DNA of 30,736 nt from Citricoccus sp. WCRC_4 (GCA_026645375.1 JAPFFX010000361.1:1-30736), one strand, 5' to 3'; positions 1 through 8,432 are shown, counted from the stretch's first letter. Numbers and translations are program-made. The notes: generated by a model not told the origin, from the letters alone.

Positions 1-1540
1 GGATCTCGGCCTCGATGCGCCGAGCCTCGGCGTCGATGTCCGCCTGCGACTGCCCCACGCCGGGGGCGTGCGTGCCCACGGACCCGCCCGTCGGCACGGG
101 ACCCGCCGCGCCGGCGTCGGGCCCCGTGGTCCCGGACCCGGTGAGCCGCTCGAACGCCGAGACCCGGTCCTGGTCCTGGCCGTAGGCCTCGAGCAGGGCG
201 GAGGCGGCCACGGCGCCGTCGAGGACCTCGGGCGCGGACGGGCCGATGACCGAGGTGGGGGACCACATCCGGGTCAGGGCGACCGGGGTCGGCGCGCCGT
301 CCTCGTCCATGACGGTGACCACGGCCTGCCCGGTGCCGGCGGAGGTGAGGACCTCCTCGAGGTCGTACTCGGTGTGGGGGAACGTCTGCACGGCCTGCCG
401 CAGCGCCCGGGCGTCCTTCGGCGTGAAGGCGCGCAGCGCGTGCTGGACCCGGTTGGCGAGCTGGCCGAGCACCTCCTCGGGGACGTCCTGCGGGGACTGG
501 GTCACGAAGAAGACGCCCACGCCCTTGGACCGGATCAGCCGGACGGTCGTCTTGATCGCGTCGAGGAAGGCGTCCGAGGCGTCGCTGAAGACCAGGTGGG
601 CCTCGTCGAGGAAGAACACCAGCTTCGGCCGGTCGGTGTCCCCGACCTCCGGCAGTTCCGCGAAGAGGTCCGCGAGCAGCCAGACCATGAAGGTGGAGAA
701 CACGCGGGGCCGCTGCTGCAGGCTGGGCAGCTCCAGGCAGGAGATGACGCCGCGGCCGTCAGGGGCCCGGCGCAGCAGCTCGGCGGTCTCGAACTCGGGG
801 ACGCCGAAGAAGGCGTCCATCCCGCCGGCGGCCAGCGCCGTGACCTCGCGCAGGATGACGTTGGCGGTGGACGTGGCCACCCCACCCAGGCCCCGCAGGT
901 CCTCCCTGCCCTCGTCGCTGGTCAGGTGCATGACCACCGCGCGCAGGTCCTTGAGGTCGTCCAGCGGCAGCTCGCGCTCATCGGCCCAGTGGAACATCAG
1001 CTGCAGGCAGGACTCCTGGGTCTCGTTGAGGTCCATGATGCGGGCCAGCAGCAGCGGCCCGAAGGAATCCACCGTGGCGCGGACCGGGATGCCCCGGCCG
1101 TCCCCGCCGAGGGCCAGGAACTCGACCGGGAACGCCGCCGGTTCCCAGGGCATCCCCGTGGCGGTGGTCCGCTCGGTGAGCTTGTCGTTCGGGGTGGCCG
1201 CGGTGGCCAGCCCGGACAGGTCACCCTTGACGTCTGCCAGGAAGACCGGGACGCCGGCGGCGGAGAGCTGCTCAGCCATCACCTGGAGGGTCACCGTCTT
1301 GCCGGTGCCGGTGGCACCGGCCACCAGCCCGTGCCGGTTCATCATCGCCAGCGGCAGGCGGACCGGGGCATCGGCATGGACCACGCCGTCGACGACGGCG
1401 GCCCCCAGGGTGATCGCCGCACCCTCGGTCCGGTACCCGGCCCGGATGGTCTCCAGGAGCGCGGACGAGGCGCCGGGGGTGGGCCCGGACTGCGCCTGAT
1501 GCGAGGACGTCGCCGGCGGTGATGACTGCTGGTCTGTCAT
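1..1540 (-). CDS. HerA-like / DUF853 (YjgR-type) ATPase, 3' end outside window
   Basis: About 513 codons are visible; the C-terminus lies beyond the left edge. A Walker A motif GATGTGKT lies at residues 75-82, and a Walker B-like hydrophobic strand ending in Asp-Glu (FFLDEAH) lies at about residues 308-315. A later VTQSPQDVPEEVLGQL stretch is typical of the DUF853/YjgR branch of HerA-type DNA-translocase-like ATPases. No membrane segments are seen, so it is probably cytosolic. The biological role of this branch is poorly defined; ATP-driven action on DNA is a family inference. The ATG at 1540 is preferred because a TAGGAT box ends 6 nt upstream, a leaderless arrangement, and no Shine-Dalgarno is visible. 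The Ala/Gly/Pro-rich C-terminal part near the left edge looks like a linker. It is divergent from the small gene at 1658. Confidence 0.85.
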   Translation of the reverse strand, partial: MTDQQSSPPATSSHQAQSGPTPGASSALLETIRAGYRTEGAAITLGAAVVDGVVHADAPVRLPLAMMNRHGLVAGATGTGKTVTLQVMAEQLSAAGVPVFLADVKGDLSGLATAATPNDKLTERTTATGMPWEPAAFPVEFLALGGDGRGIPVRATVDSFGPLLLARIMDLNETQESCLQLMFHWADERELPLDDLKDLRAVVMHLTSDEGREDLRGLGGVATSTANVILREVTALAAGGMDAFFGVPEFETAELLRRAPDGRGVISCLELPSLQQRPRVFSTFMVWLLADLFAELPEVGDTDRPKLVFFLDEAHLVFSDASDAFLDAIKTTVRLIRSKGVGVFFVTQSPQDVPEEVLGQLANRVQHALRAFTPKDARALRQAVQTFPHTEYDLEEVLTSAGTGQAVVTVMDEDGAPTPVALTRMWSPTSVIGPSAPEVLDGAVAASALLEAYGQDQDRVSAFERLTGSGTTGPDAGAAGPVPTGGSVGTHAPGVGQSQADIDAEARRIEAEI

Positions 1541-1546
1541 GAAAGC

Positions 1547-1552
1547 ATCCTA
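1547..1552 (-). promoter_or_regulatory. -10 box TAGGAT, leaderless promoter of the HerA-like gene
   Basis: On the minus strand TAGGAT is followed by 6 nt and then the ATG at 1540. This puts the expected transcription start at or next to the start codon. No purine-rich Shine-Dalgarno lies between. The same geometry recurs at four other genes in the window. Confidence 0.5.
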
Positions 1553-1657
1553 GGGCGGATGCAGGGGTGGACCTCGATAGATTGATCAGGCCGCCTCGAC
1601 GCCGAGCGGCAGGACAGTGTCCGGCGGAAGCGCGGGGCACCGAGGGAAGCGAGCACC

Positions 1658-1894
1658 ATGGCCGACAAACCGTACCGGGTCACCAGTGACAGCACCGGGC
1701 TGGGGTTCTGGTTCCGGCTCCGGTGGCGGCTGGCGTACATCGCCTCGTCCATCTACGGCTCCGCGGACCGGCAGGCCAGCCTGGACCCGAAGCGCGAACT
1801 GCGCAAGGAACGGGCGGCACGCCTGATCGCCGCGTACCGGGGCCAGGGGCGGGAGCCGTCGGAGGCGCTCCTCCGGGTCGCCCGGGAGGGCTGA
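1658..1894 (+). CDS. small hypothetical protein (78 aa)
   Basis: An unrecognised small protein starting MADKPYRVT. The first half contains an aromatic, moderately hydrophobic stretch (GFWFRLRWRLAYIASSIYG, residues about 17-35). The second half is basic, amphipathic and helical (Lys/Arg/Glu/Ala rich), ending shortly after a VAREG motif. A good Shine-Dalgarno (GAGGGAAG) stands before the ATG, and codon third positions are strongly G/C, so I take it as a real gene. It might associate peripherally with membrane or nucleic acid, but nothing decisive is visible. It is followed 8 nt later by the convergent permease gene. Confidence 0.6.
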   Translation: MADKPYRVTSDSTGLGFWFRLRWRLAYIASSIYGSADRQASLDPKRELRKERAARLIAAYRGQGREPSEALLRVAREG

Positions 1895-1902
1895 CCCCCG
1901 GG

Positions 1903-2910
1903 TCAGGTCAGGAGCAGGGCGACGGCGATCATCGCGGGGATCGCCACGATGGTCGTCACCAGCACGGTGTCCTTCGCCATGACCATGCCGGTCTCGTAGC
2001 GCGAGGCGGCCACGAAGACGTTCTGGGCCGTGGGCAGGGAACCGAGGACCACCGCGATGAGCAGCGCATCGCCCTCGAGGCCCATGACCGGGCCGGCCAG
2101 CAGCCAGGCCAGGGCCGGGTGGACGACGAGCTTGATGACGGAGGCCACGGCGACGTCCGCGCGGCGCCCCGCGGCCTTCTCCAGCGGGCGCGAGCCGACC
2201 AGGGACATCCCGAACGCCAGCAGCATGGCAGGGATCGACGCGCCGGCGATCAGGCTGACGGACTCGCCGACCGGGCCCGGCAGCTGCCAGCCGGTGGCCG
2301 AGAAGACCAGGCCCAGCGCCGAGCCGATGATCATCGGGTTCAGGGCGATGTGCCCCACCTGCCGCCAGAACCTGGCCCACCGGCTGACCGGGCGGATCGG
2401 ACCGGCCCGGCGGCCGGCGTCGGGGCCCGCCTCGGCACCTCGACCGCGGGCCCGGGCCTCCGCGGCGGTGGTGGCGTCCAGGGAGGCGACGTAGATGGGC
2501 GTGTAGAGGGCGAGCTGGAAGATGAGCACGGGGGCGGCGAGCGCGGCGTCGCCGAGCACGTAGGCGGCGATCGGGATGCCGAGGTTCGCCGAGTTGACCA
2601 TGGACGCGCTCAGCGCGCCGATGACGGTCTCGGAGCCGCTCCGGCGGGGGAGCAGGAACCGGGCCACCAGCAGGTAGAGACCCCCGGCCGCCAGCGCGGA
2701 GGCACTGGCGACGATCAGCTGGGGGCCCAGGACCGACTGCACGTCCGCGGCGGCGAGGGTGTCGAAGAGCAGGGCCGGGCTGGCCACGAAGAAGGCGGTG
2801 CGGGAGAGGACCTGCTGGCCGTGGGTGCCCAGGACCCCGGTGCGGCCGGTGAGGTAACCGACCAGGATGATCACCCAGACCACGGTGAACCCGGACAGTA
2901 CCTCGACCAC
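1903..2910 (-). CDS. AEC-family (auxin efflux carrier-like) permease
   Basis: A 335-aa polytopic membrane protein with roughly ten hydrophobic segments in two halves. A hydrophilic Arg/Gly/Ala loop separates them at about residues 150-175. The pattern is typical of the AEC/BART group: an N-terminal VWVIILVGYLTGRTGVL, then SASMVNSANLGIPIAAYVLGD with the conserved N-x-x-N-x-G-I-P signature, and a second half containing GLVFSATGWQLPGPV and GSLPTAQNVFVAASRY. Bacterial AEC proteins usually export or import organic acids such as malate or malonate; the substrate here cannot be read. The GTG at 2910 is preceded by GAGGGGGG 6 nt upstream, a clear ribosome binding site. It is transcribed away from the tRNA gene. 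Confidence 0.85.
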   Translation of the reverse strand: MVEVLSGFTVVWVIILVGYLTGRTGVLGTHGQQVLSRTAFFVASPALLFDTLAAADVQSVLGPQLIVASASALAAGGLYLLVARFLLPRRSGSETVIGALSASMVNSANLGIPIAAYVLGDAALAAPVLIFQLALYTPIYVASLDATTAAEARARGRGAEAGPDAGRRAGPIRPVSRWARFWRQVGHIALNPMIIGSALGLVFSATGWQLPGPVGESVSLIAGASIPAMLLAFGMSLVGSRPLEKAAGRRADVAVASVIKLVVHPALAWLLAGPVMGLEGDALLIAVVLGSLPTAQNVFVAASRYETGMVMAKDTVLVTTIVAIPAMIAVALLLT

Positions 2911-2970
2911 CGGGCGCCCCCCTCACTGCCTGACCGGAGGAGGCCCCGTGGCCGCTCTGGACATGAAGAG

Positions 2971-3041
2971 AGCGGGCGACGGGAATCGAACCCGCGTATC
3001 TTGCTTGGGAAGCAAGCGCTCTACCATTGAGCTACGCCCGC
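2971..3041 (-). tRNA. tRNA-Gly, anticodon CCC
   Basis: On the minus strand a full cloverleaf can be folded. The acceptor pairs GCGGGCG with CGCCCGC. The D-arm is GCTC/GAGC. The anticodon stem CTTGC/GCAAG encloses loop TTCCCAA, giving anticodon CCC. The T-arm is GCGGG-TTCGATT-CCCGT, and the discriminator base is T. CCA is not encoded. The CCC anticodon reads GGG glycine codons, useful in a genome of this base composition. Confidence 0.95.
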
Positions 3042-3178
3042 AGGACAGGAGCTTACGCGCCCGTCACGTGCTGTTCAGCTTACACGGTCTGCGCGGCGTG
3101 GCGTGCCACGTGCGTTCGGCGTGGCGATCGCGGTGGCCGTCCGGGTCCTCCGAGGGGGTGTGGTCCCCTGGCCCGCCG

Positions 3179-4450
3179 TCAGTCCAGGGTCAGTTCGCCG
3201 CCGGCCCGCCGCCCGCTCGCCGTCTGCGGGCTGGCGGGGCGGGACTGCCGCCGGGCCGCCGCCCGGCCGATGCCGTCCGCGTACCGGGTGAGCACCGGCC
3301 CGATGATCGCCAGGGCCATCACGTAGGCGGTGGCCAGCGCGGACACGTCGGTGGCCATGGCCCCGGAGGCCACCGCCAGGCCCGCGATGACGATGGAGAA
3401 CTCACCCCGGATGGTCAGGGCCGCTCCGGCGCGCCATCGGCCGGCGGTGCCGATCCCGGCCCGTCGCGCCGCCCAGTAGCCCGTGGCGACCTTGGTCAGC
3501 GCCGTGACCAGGGCCAGCAGCAGTGCCCAGCCGAGCACCGGGGGCAGGGTGCGCGGATCCGTGTTCATGCCGAACAGCACGAAGAACAGGGCGGCGAAGA
3601 GGTCCCGCAGGGGTTCCAGGAGGTCCCGGGCCGTGTGCGCGGTGGCCCCCGAGATCGCGATCCCCAGCAGGAAGGCCCCGACGCCGGCCGAGACCTGCAG
3701 GGCCCCGGCCAGCCCTGCGACCAGCAACGCCAGGCCCAGCATCTTGAGCAGGAAGGTCTCCTGCTCGGGGGAGGCCACGAAGCGCGAGATCTGCGGTCCG
3801 AACCGGAGCCCCACGACCAGGACGACCGCGACGACCAGCAGGGCCACCCCGAGTGCCTGTGCCCCGGCGGCCAGGGAGAGCCCGCCGATCAGGGCGGTCA
3901 GCACGGGCAGGTAGACCGCCATGGCGAGGTCCTCGAAGACCAGGATGGACAGGATGACCGGCGTCTCCCGGTTGCCCAGCCGGCCGAGGTCGCCCAGCAC
4001 CTTGGCGATGATGCCGGAGGAGGAGATGTAGGTGATCCCGCCGAGGACGACGGCGCCCGCCCCGCCCCAGCCCAGCAGCCAGCCGGCCGCGGCGCCGGGG
4101 AGGAAGTTCAGGACCAGGTCGACCAGCCCCGCCCGCCAGGACGCGCGCATCCCGGTGACCAGCTCCCGGGCCGAGTACTCCAGCCCGAGCATCAGCAGCA
4201 GCAGGACCACGCCGATCTCGCTGGCCAGGTGGGTGAACTCGCCGATGTCCTGGAAGGGGACCAGTTCCGAGTCGTGCGTCATGGGATTCAGGTCGCGGCC
4301 GAAGAGGATGCCGCCGTAGCCGATCGCCAGCCCGCCCAGCAGGTACAGCGGTACCGGCGACATCCCGATCCGGGCGGCGAACCGACCCAGTCCTCCGAGC
4401 AGCAGCAGGATGGCGCCGAGCTCGATGAGGGCCAGGGAGGTGGTGTTCAC
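3179..4450 (-). CDS. CPA2-type cation:proton antiporter, membrane subunit (KhtU/KefB-like)
   Basis: A 423-aa integral membrane protein of the Na+/H+ exchanger (CPA2) fold with about 12-13 hydrophobic segments. It starts MNTTSLALIELGAILLLLGG. The stretch SSSGIIAKVLGDLGRLGN and the conserved VLVFEDLAM/VYLP helix match KefB/KhtU-type exchangers. There is no C-terminal TrkA-N (RCK) NAD-binding domain; the chain ends soon after the last helix in a basic tail. That role is supplied by the separate subunit encoded 12 bp upstream, as in Bacillus KhtTU. Probable function is K+ (or Na+) efflux in exchange for protons at high pH or under cation stress. The GTG at 4450 is chosen because it opens directly onto the first helix. 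Confidence 0.85.
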   Translation of the reverse strand: MNTTSLALIELGAILLLLGGLGRFAARIGMSPVPLYLLGGLAIGYGGILFGRDLNPMTHDSELVPFQDIGEFTHLASEIGVVLLLLMLGLEYSARELVTGMRASWRAGLVDLVLNFLPGAAAGWLLGWGGAGAVVLGGITYISSSGIIAKVLGDLGRLGNRETPVILSILVFEDLAMAVYLPVLTALIGGLSLAAGAQALGVALLVVAVVLVVGLRFGPQISRFVASPEQETFLLKMLGLALLVAGLAGALQVSAGVGAFLLGIAISGATAHTARDLLEPLRDLFAALFFVLFGMNTDPRTLPPVLGWALLLALVTALTKVATGYWAARRAGIGTAGRWRAGAALTIRGEFSIVIAGLAVASGAMATDVSALATAYVMALAIIGPVLTRYADGIGRAAARRQSRPASPQTASGRRAGGELTLD

Positions 4451-4462
4451 GGGATCACGGCG

Positions 4463-4942
4463 TCACAGGGACAGGATCTCGGCGGCCCGGCGCAGGCCCT
4501 CACCGGTCCCCACGATGATCAGCACGTCACCCTCCTCGAGGAGGAACTCCGGCCCCGGGGAGGGATGGGTGGTCCCGGCGCGGATCACCGCCACGATCGA
4601 GGCGGCGGTGCGGGTGCGCATGCGGGTGGCCCCCAGGGGTTCCCCGACGAACGGGGAGTCCGAGGCGAGCACCATCTGCCGGGTGGAGATGCCGGGGACC
4701 TCGGCGTGCTCGTCCTCGAGCTGGGCCACGAGCCGGGGAGCGGACAGCAGGGCCCCGAGCGAGGCGGCCTCCTCGTGGGACAGGGGCACCGAGGCCACGC
4801 AGGCGTCGGGGTCCTCGAGGGAGGACACGATCAGTTCCGTGTGGCCGTCCCGATGCGAGACGATGCCGATCCGGCGGCCGTCCCGCAGCTCGATCTCCTT
4901 ACGTGAACCGATCCCCGGCAGCGGGGTCTCATGCACCGTCAT
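4463..4942 (-). CDS. antiporter regulatory subunit with TrkA-C domain (KhtT-like)
   Basis: A 159-aa soluble protein. The start MTVHETPLPGIGSRKEIEL matches the N-terminus of KhtT-type regulatory subunits, whose hallmark is LPGIG-K/R-x-E; this selects the ATG at 4942 over an upstream ATG. The C-terminal half (about residues 85-159) has the TrkA-C/RCK-C fold pattern, ending ...FLLEEGDVLIIVGTGEGLRRA. This domain binds small ligands such as nucleotides to gate the exchanger. It is the first gene of a two-gene operon; the next gene downstream is the membrane exchanger, 12 bp away. It is divergent from dcd across 59 bp. Confidence 0.85.
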   Translation of the reverse strand: MTVHETPLPGIGSRKEIELRDGRRIGIVSHRDGHTELIVSSLEDPDACVASVPLSHEEAASLGALLSAPRLVAQLEDEHAEVPGISTRQMVLASDSPFVGEPLGATRMRTRTAASIVAVIRAGTTHPSPGPEFLLEEGDVLIIVGTGEGLRRAAEILSL

Positions 4943-4989
4943 GGGAAGAGGGTATTCCCCGTTCGGGCCCTGGCGCACGGCCGGTGCGC

Positions 4990-4995
4990 TATCGT
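4990..4995 (+). promoter_or_regulatory. -10 box TATCGT, leaderless promoter of dcd
   Basis: TATCGT is followed by 6 nt and the GTG at 5002. The gap TGCCCC contains no Shine-Dalgarno, so the transcript probably begins at or beside the start codon. Confidence 0.5.
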
Positions 4996-5001
4996 TGCCC
5001 C

Positions 5002-5583
5002 GTGCTGCTCTCCGACCGCGACATCCGGGCCGAACTCGACTCCGGGCGCATCCAGCTGGACCCGTCCGCCCCGGAGATGGTGCAGCCCTCGAGCGTCGAC
5101 GTGCGCCTGGACCGGTTCTTCCGGTTGTTCGACAACCACAAGTACGCGCACATCGATCCCTCCCAGCCGCAGGAGGACCTGACGCGGCTGGTGGAGGTGG
5201 ACCCCGAGGAGGCCTTCATCCTGCACCCCGGGGAGTTCGTGCTGGGCTCCACCTATGAACAGGTCACCCTGCCCGAGGACATCGCCGCCCGGCTGGAGGG
5301 CAAGAGCTCCCTGGGCCGGCTCGGGCTGCTGACGCACTCGACCGCCGGGTTCATCGACCCGGGATTCTCCGGCCACGTGACCCTGGAGCTGTCGAACATG
5401 GCCACCCTGCCGATCAAGCTCTGGCCGGGGTCGAAGATCGGCCAGCTGTGCTTCTTCCGGCTGTCCTCACCCGCCGAGCACGCCTACGGCTCCGGCCCCT
5501 ACCTCAACCGCTACCAGGGCCAGCGCGGACCCACGGCCTCGCGGTCCCACCTGAACTACCACCGCACCGTCATCGAGCGCTGA
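5002..5583 (+). CDS. dcd: dCTP deaminase (Dcd)
   Basis: A 193-aa protein. It begins (V/M)LLSDRDIRAEL, the canonical Dcd N-terminus, which fixes the GTG at 5002 rather than the ATG upstream in the same frame. Family motifs are evident: PSSVDVRLDRFFRLF, the P-loop-like EGKSSLGRLGLLTHSTAGFIDPGF with the catalytic-site Ser/Arg and the invariant G-F-I-D-P-G-F, and ITLEL/VTLELSN. It deaminates dCTP in pyrimidine deoxynucleotide synthesis. Actinobacterial enzymes of this length often act bifunctionally and release dUMP, which is inferred here, not seen. It belongs to the trimeric dUTPase fold and is cytosolic. It appears monocistronic and probably leaderless. Confidence 0.95.
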   Translation: MLLSDRDIRAELDSGRIQLDPSAPEMVQPSSVDVRLDRFFRLFDNHKYAHIDPSQPQEDLTRLVEVDPEEAFILHPGEFVLGSTYEQVTLPEDIAARLEGKSSLGRLGLLTHSTAGFIDPGFSGHVTLELSNMATLPIKLWPGSKIGQLCFFRLSSPAEHAYGSGPYLNRYQGQRGPTASRSHLNYHRTVIER

Positions 5584-5724
5584 GCCGGGAGACTCCCCAG
5601 CCAGTCGCTCGCGCGTCCCGCGGGGAGGGTCCAGGCATCACTTGCTGGAATCGTCGCCTTCCGGGGTGCCGGGACACCGACGTTTCCCGATCCTGATTCG
5701 AGGGGGACGATTTCGCGGGGCGGC
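5584..5724. other. intergenic, convergent ends of dcd and DUF559 gene
   Basis: These 141 bp lie between two convergent stop codons. I see a loose pair AATCGTC/GACGATT with a long loop (about 5651 and 5706) and a GACTCCCC/GGGGAGGGTC pair near 5592-5632. Neither is a convincing terminator, and no U-tract follows them. Confidence 0.3.
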
Positions 5725-6687
5725 TCAGCGCCCGGCGGCGATCGCTTTCTCGACAATCCGGATCAAGCGTGCGAACCCCTGCCGCTGGTCCAGCCACGTG
5801 AGCCGGACGACGGCCCACCCGAGTTCACGGAACCGGTCATCGCGGTAGACGTCCGCTGCCTGCTGTTCGGCGGTGCGGTGATGTCTCCCGTCGTACTGGA
5901 TGGCGATCCTCAGATCGCGGTAACCCAGATCGGCGACCGGCGTGTACGGGTCCGATGGATCAGCGGGCACCTGGACCTCCGGTTCGGGTAGGCCCGCATC
6001 GACCAGCGCGAGCCGGGCGCGGGTCTCGGCAGGGGAGTCCGCGCCGACCCTCGTCCTCTGGAGGGCGAGGCGAGCCCGGCTGATGCCCTTGACGGAGCCC
6101 GCACGGGTGACGGCCGCCGACAACCCGTCGATGGTGTCCTGGCCATCGATCCGTGTCCCGCGGCGCCATGGACGGTTGACGATCGCATCCGCCAGGATGA
6201 CCAGGTCCGTCTGCTGCAGGCGTGGGTCGCTGCACAGATCGATCCACGTCCGGGCAGGAGTGGTCAGGGCGATGCCGTATCTGCCGGTCCGGTCCTGCCT
6301 GCTCAGCGGGCTTCGATGGGACACGATGCCGCGTCGCTGGGCAGGGGCCGTTCCGTCGGTCCACGTGAGGTGTATCCGCGGCTCGCGCTCCAGCGACGGC
6401 GGAACCGGGAGCCTGAGACAGTGCGCTGCCGTTGCGTGGGAGAGGACGGCCCCTCGGTAGTGCCGCACCAGGGCCGCGAGGGCGAGCGGCCCGAGGCCGT
6501 GGCCGGGTCGGTCATGCCCGGCTGGCCATTCCTGGCTGATCCCCGCCGGTGCGTAGACGCCGAATCCCAGCGCCACGATGTCCGGGGACTCCAGGCGGTG
6601 GCGCGGAACCCCAGCGGCACTTGCCTCGGCGCGGGTGAAGGGGCGAGAACCCAGAGGCTCCGGCAGCGGCTGGCGTGGGCGGGGCAT
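5725..6687 (-). CDS. DUF559-type protein with endonuclease-like C-terminal fold
   Basis: A 320-aa protein. Its N-terminal region (about residues 1-130) resembles the winged-helix/AbiEi-antitoxin-like region common in actinobacterial proteins of this type (SRPFTRAEA..GVPRHRL, then VRHYRGAVLSHATAAHCL). The C-terminal ~110 residues match DUF559 (Vsr/PD-(D/E)xK-like fold): SPAETRARLALVDAGLPEPEVQ, then IQYDGRHHRTAEQQ with the D-G-x-x-H motif, then DRFRELGWAVVRLTW. DNA binding or cleavage is a fold-based inference; function is unknown in this family. The start at 6687 (MPRPRQPLPEPL) is chosen because the family homology begins here; no convincing ribosome site is visible. Third positions look less G/C-biased than in its neighbours, which may mean a more recent acquisition. 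Confidence 0.75.
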   Translation of the reverse strand: MPRPRQPLPEPLGSRPFTRAEASAAGVPRHRLESPDIVALGFGVYAPAGISQEWPAGHDRPGHGLGPLALAALVRHYRGAVLSHATAAHCLRLPVPPSLEREPRIHLTWTDGTAPAQRRGIVSHRSPLSRQDRTGRYGIALTTPARTWIDLCSDPRLQQTDLVILADAIVNRPWRRGTRIDGQDTIDGLSAAVTRAGSVKGISRARLALQRTRVGADSPAETRARLALVDAGLPEPEVQVPADPSDPYTPVADLGYRDLRIAIQYDGRHHRTAEQQAADVYRDDRFRELGWAVVRLTWLDQRQGFARLIRIVEKAIAAGR

Positions 6688-6911
6688 GCGTCCATGGTGC
6701 TGGTTCCCGCGCGGCGGCGAGGCGACCACGCAGCGATCTGTGGATAACCCGGCGGGAGGCTGCCGGCGTCCGTGCCGCAGCGGGGCAGGTCGCATCAGGG
6801 GTGGGATCCGACGGCTAAGAGCCGGCGAGAAGGCGACGATCCCAACTATTGATCGTCCCGGTCACAGGCCACCGGGGGGCGGGCGTTCACTCCCGTGCTT
6901 CCCCCGGCCAG

Positions 6912-6917
6912 TACGAT
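6912..6917 (+). promoter_or_regulatory. -10 box TACGAT, leaderless promoter of MFS gene
   Basis: TACGAT is followed by 7 nt (GCCCCGC) and the ATG at 6925. There is no Shine-Dalgarno. This favours 6925 over two upstream in-frame ATGs at 6895 and 6916, one of which overlaps the box itself. Confidence 0.5.
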
Positions 6918-6924
6918 GCCCCGC

Positions 6925-8295
6925 ATGAGCCACTCCACTCCGCCGGCGTCCGAGTCCACGTCGGCGCCCGGTCCGCGGCCGGCCGCCGCCGCCAACGACG
7001 CCGGCCCGCTCGCGCGCCGCCTGAACCGCAAGCACGTCACCGCCTGGGCGCTGTGGGACTGGGGCTCGGCATCGTTCAACGCCGTGATGGTGACCTTCGT
7101 GTTCGCCACCTACCTGGCCTCGGACGCCTTCGGCCCGGACGACCGGGGCACCCAGTGGCTGACCTCGGCCAATGCCATCGGCGGGCTGGTCATCGCGCTG
7201 ACCGCACCCGTGATCGGCCAGCGCTCCGACCGCGGTGGGCGGCGCAAGCTCTGGCTGGGCCTCAACACCGCGGTGGTCATCACCCTGACGGCGCTGTGCT
7301 TCCTCGTGCGCCCGGAGGAGTCCTACCTGTTGCTCGGCGTCATGCTCATCGCCGCCGCCAACGTGGCCTTCGAGTTCGCCGGGGTGAACTACAACGCCAT
7401 GCTGCTGCAGGTGGCCACGCCCGGGACCATCGGCAAGGTGTCCGGGATCGGCTGGGGCGCCGGTTACGTGGGCGGGATCTTCCTGCTGCTGGTCCTCTAC
7501 GTCGGCTTCATCTCGGGGGACACCCACTGGTTCGGGATCACCGACGACGACGCGATGAACATCCGCGTGGTCGCCCTGTTCTCCGCCCTCTGGTTCCTCG
7601 TGTTCGCCCTGCCCCTGTTGTTCGGCGTCCCCGAGAACCGGACCGGCGTTCAGGGCGAGAAGGTCAGCATCCTGGAGTCCTACCGGATCCTGCTGCGCAC
7701 CATCACCGGGCTGTGGCGCCGTGACCGCAACACCTTCTGGTTCCTCGTCTCCTCGGCGGTGTTCCGCGACGGCGTGGGCGCGGTGTTCGCCTACGGCGCC
7801 ATCCTGGGCGTCACGGTCTACGGGGTGGACCCGGCGGACATCCTGATCTTCGGCATCGCCGCCAACATCGTGGCCGCGGCGGGGTCCTTCCTCGGTGGCT
7901 GGATCGACGACCGGGTCGGTCCCAAGCGCGTCATCCTGGGGGCCCTGGTCGGACTGATCGTCTCCGCCACCATCGTCTTCTTCCTCGACGGCACCACCGC
8001 CTTCTGGATCTTCGGCCTGGCGCTGTGCTTCTTCGTCGGGCCCGTGCAGTCGGCCTCGCGTTCCTTCCTCGGCCGGCTGACCTCGGAGGAGCGGGCCGGG
8101 GAGATCTACGGGCTGTACGCCACCACCGGCCGGGCGGTGTCCTTCATGGCACCGGCGCTGATCTCCGTGGCGATCGCCCTGACCGGGGATTCCCGCGCCA
8201 TGGTGCCGGCCATCCTGCTGGTGCTCGTCCTCGGGATGATCCTGCTCCTGAGGGTCCGCGACCCGCGGGCCGACGAACGGCTGGGCGCTCGCTGA
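6925..8295 (+). CDS. MFS transporter, UMF1/Atg22-like family
   Basis: A 456-aa protein with a Pro/Ser/Ala-rich hydrophilic N-terminus (about 35 residues), then about 12 hydrophobic helices. The opening HVTAWALWDWGSASFNAVM is the hallmark of the UMF1/Atg22-like branch of the major facilitator superfamily. It is followed by the cytoplasmic-loop motif GQRSDRGGRRKLWLG and a second-half counterpart GGWIDDRVGPKRVILG. In yeast, Atg22 exports amino acids from the vacuole. The substrate of bacterial members is not established, so amino acid or small-metabolite efflux is only a guess. The gene stands alone between a divergent gene and the Mrp operon, with its own probable leaderless promoter and a candidate hairpin downstream. 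Confidence 0.85.
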   Translation: MSHSTPPASESTSAPGPRPAAAANDAGPLARRLNRKHVTAWALWDWGSASFNAVMVTFVFATYLASDAFGPDDRGTQWLTSANAIGGLVIALTAPVIGQRSDRGGRRKLWLGLNTAVVITLTALCFLVRPEESYLLLGVMLIAAANVAFEFAGVNYNAMLLQVATPGTIGKVSGIGWGAGYVGGIFLLLVLYVGFISGDTHWFGITDDDAMNIRVVALFSALWFLVFALPLLFGVPENRTGVQGEKVSILESYRILLRTITGLWRRDRNTFWFLVSSAVFRDGVGAVFAYGAILGVTVYGVDPADILIFGIAANIVAAAGSFLGGWIDDRVGPKRVILGALVGLIVSATIVFFLDGTTAFWIFGLALCFFVGPVQSASRSFLGRLTSEERAGEIYGLYATTGRAVSFMAPALISVAIALTGDSRAMVPAILLVLVLGMILLLRVRDPRADERLGAR

Positions 8296-8400
8296 CGCGG
8301 CCTCAGGACGGCATCCGGCGTCCCGGGACCGCGCGGCGCGGAACGGTGGTGAGCAGCAGGGACGCACGCTGATCCGGCGCGGCGCCGGCCCCGGGAGGCA

Positions 8401-8432
8401 CCGGGTCAGGGCCGGCCGGAACGGCCACCCGG
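8401..8432 (+). terminator. candidate hairpin after the MFS gene
   Basis: CCGGGT (8401-8406) pairs with ACCCGG (8427-8432), and inside it GGCCG (8410-8414) pairs with CGGCC (8422-8426), leaving a 7-nt loop and a 3-nt bulge. It lies 105 bp past the MFS stop and before the mrp promoter. There is no U-tract, so terminator activity is uncertain. Confidence 0.35.

Noticed and set aside
68..1522. Long plus-strand open frames over the HerA-like gene
   Set aside because: The minus-strand frame has Walker A and B motifs and continuous homology; the plus-strand translations are repetitive and Gly/Arg or Ser/Arg rich.
2867..4906. A 679-codon plus-strand frame over the antiporter genes
   Set aside because: It runs through the tRNA gene and antisense to two recognised genes, and its sequence is Gln/Gly/His rich without any domain.
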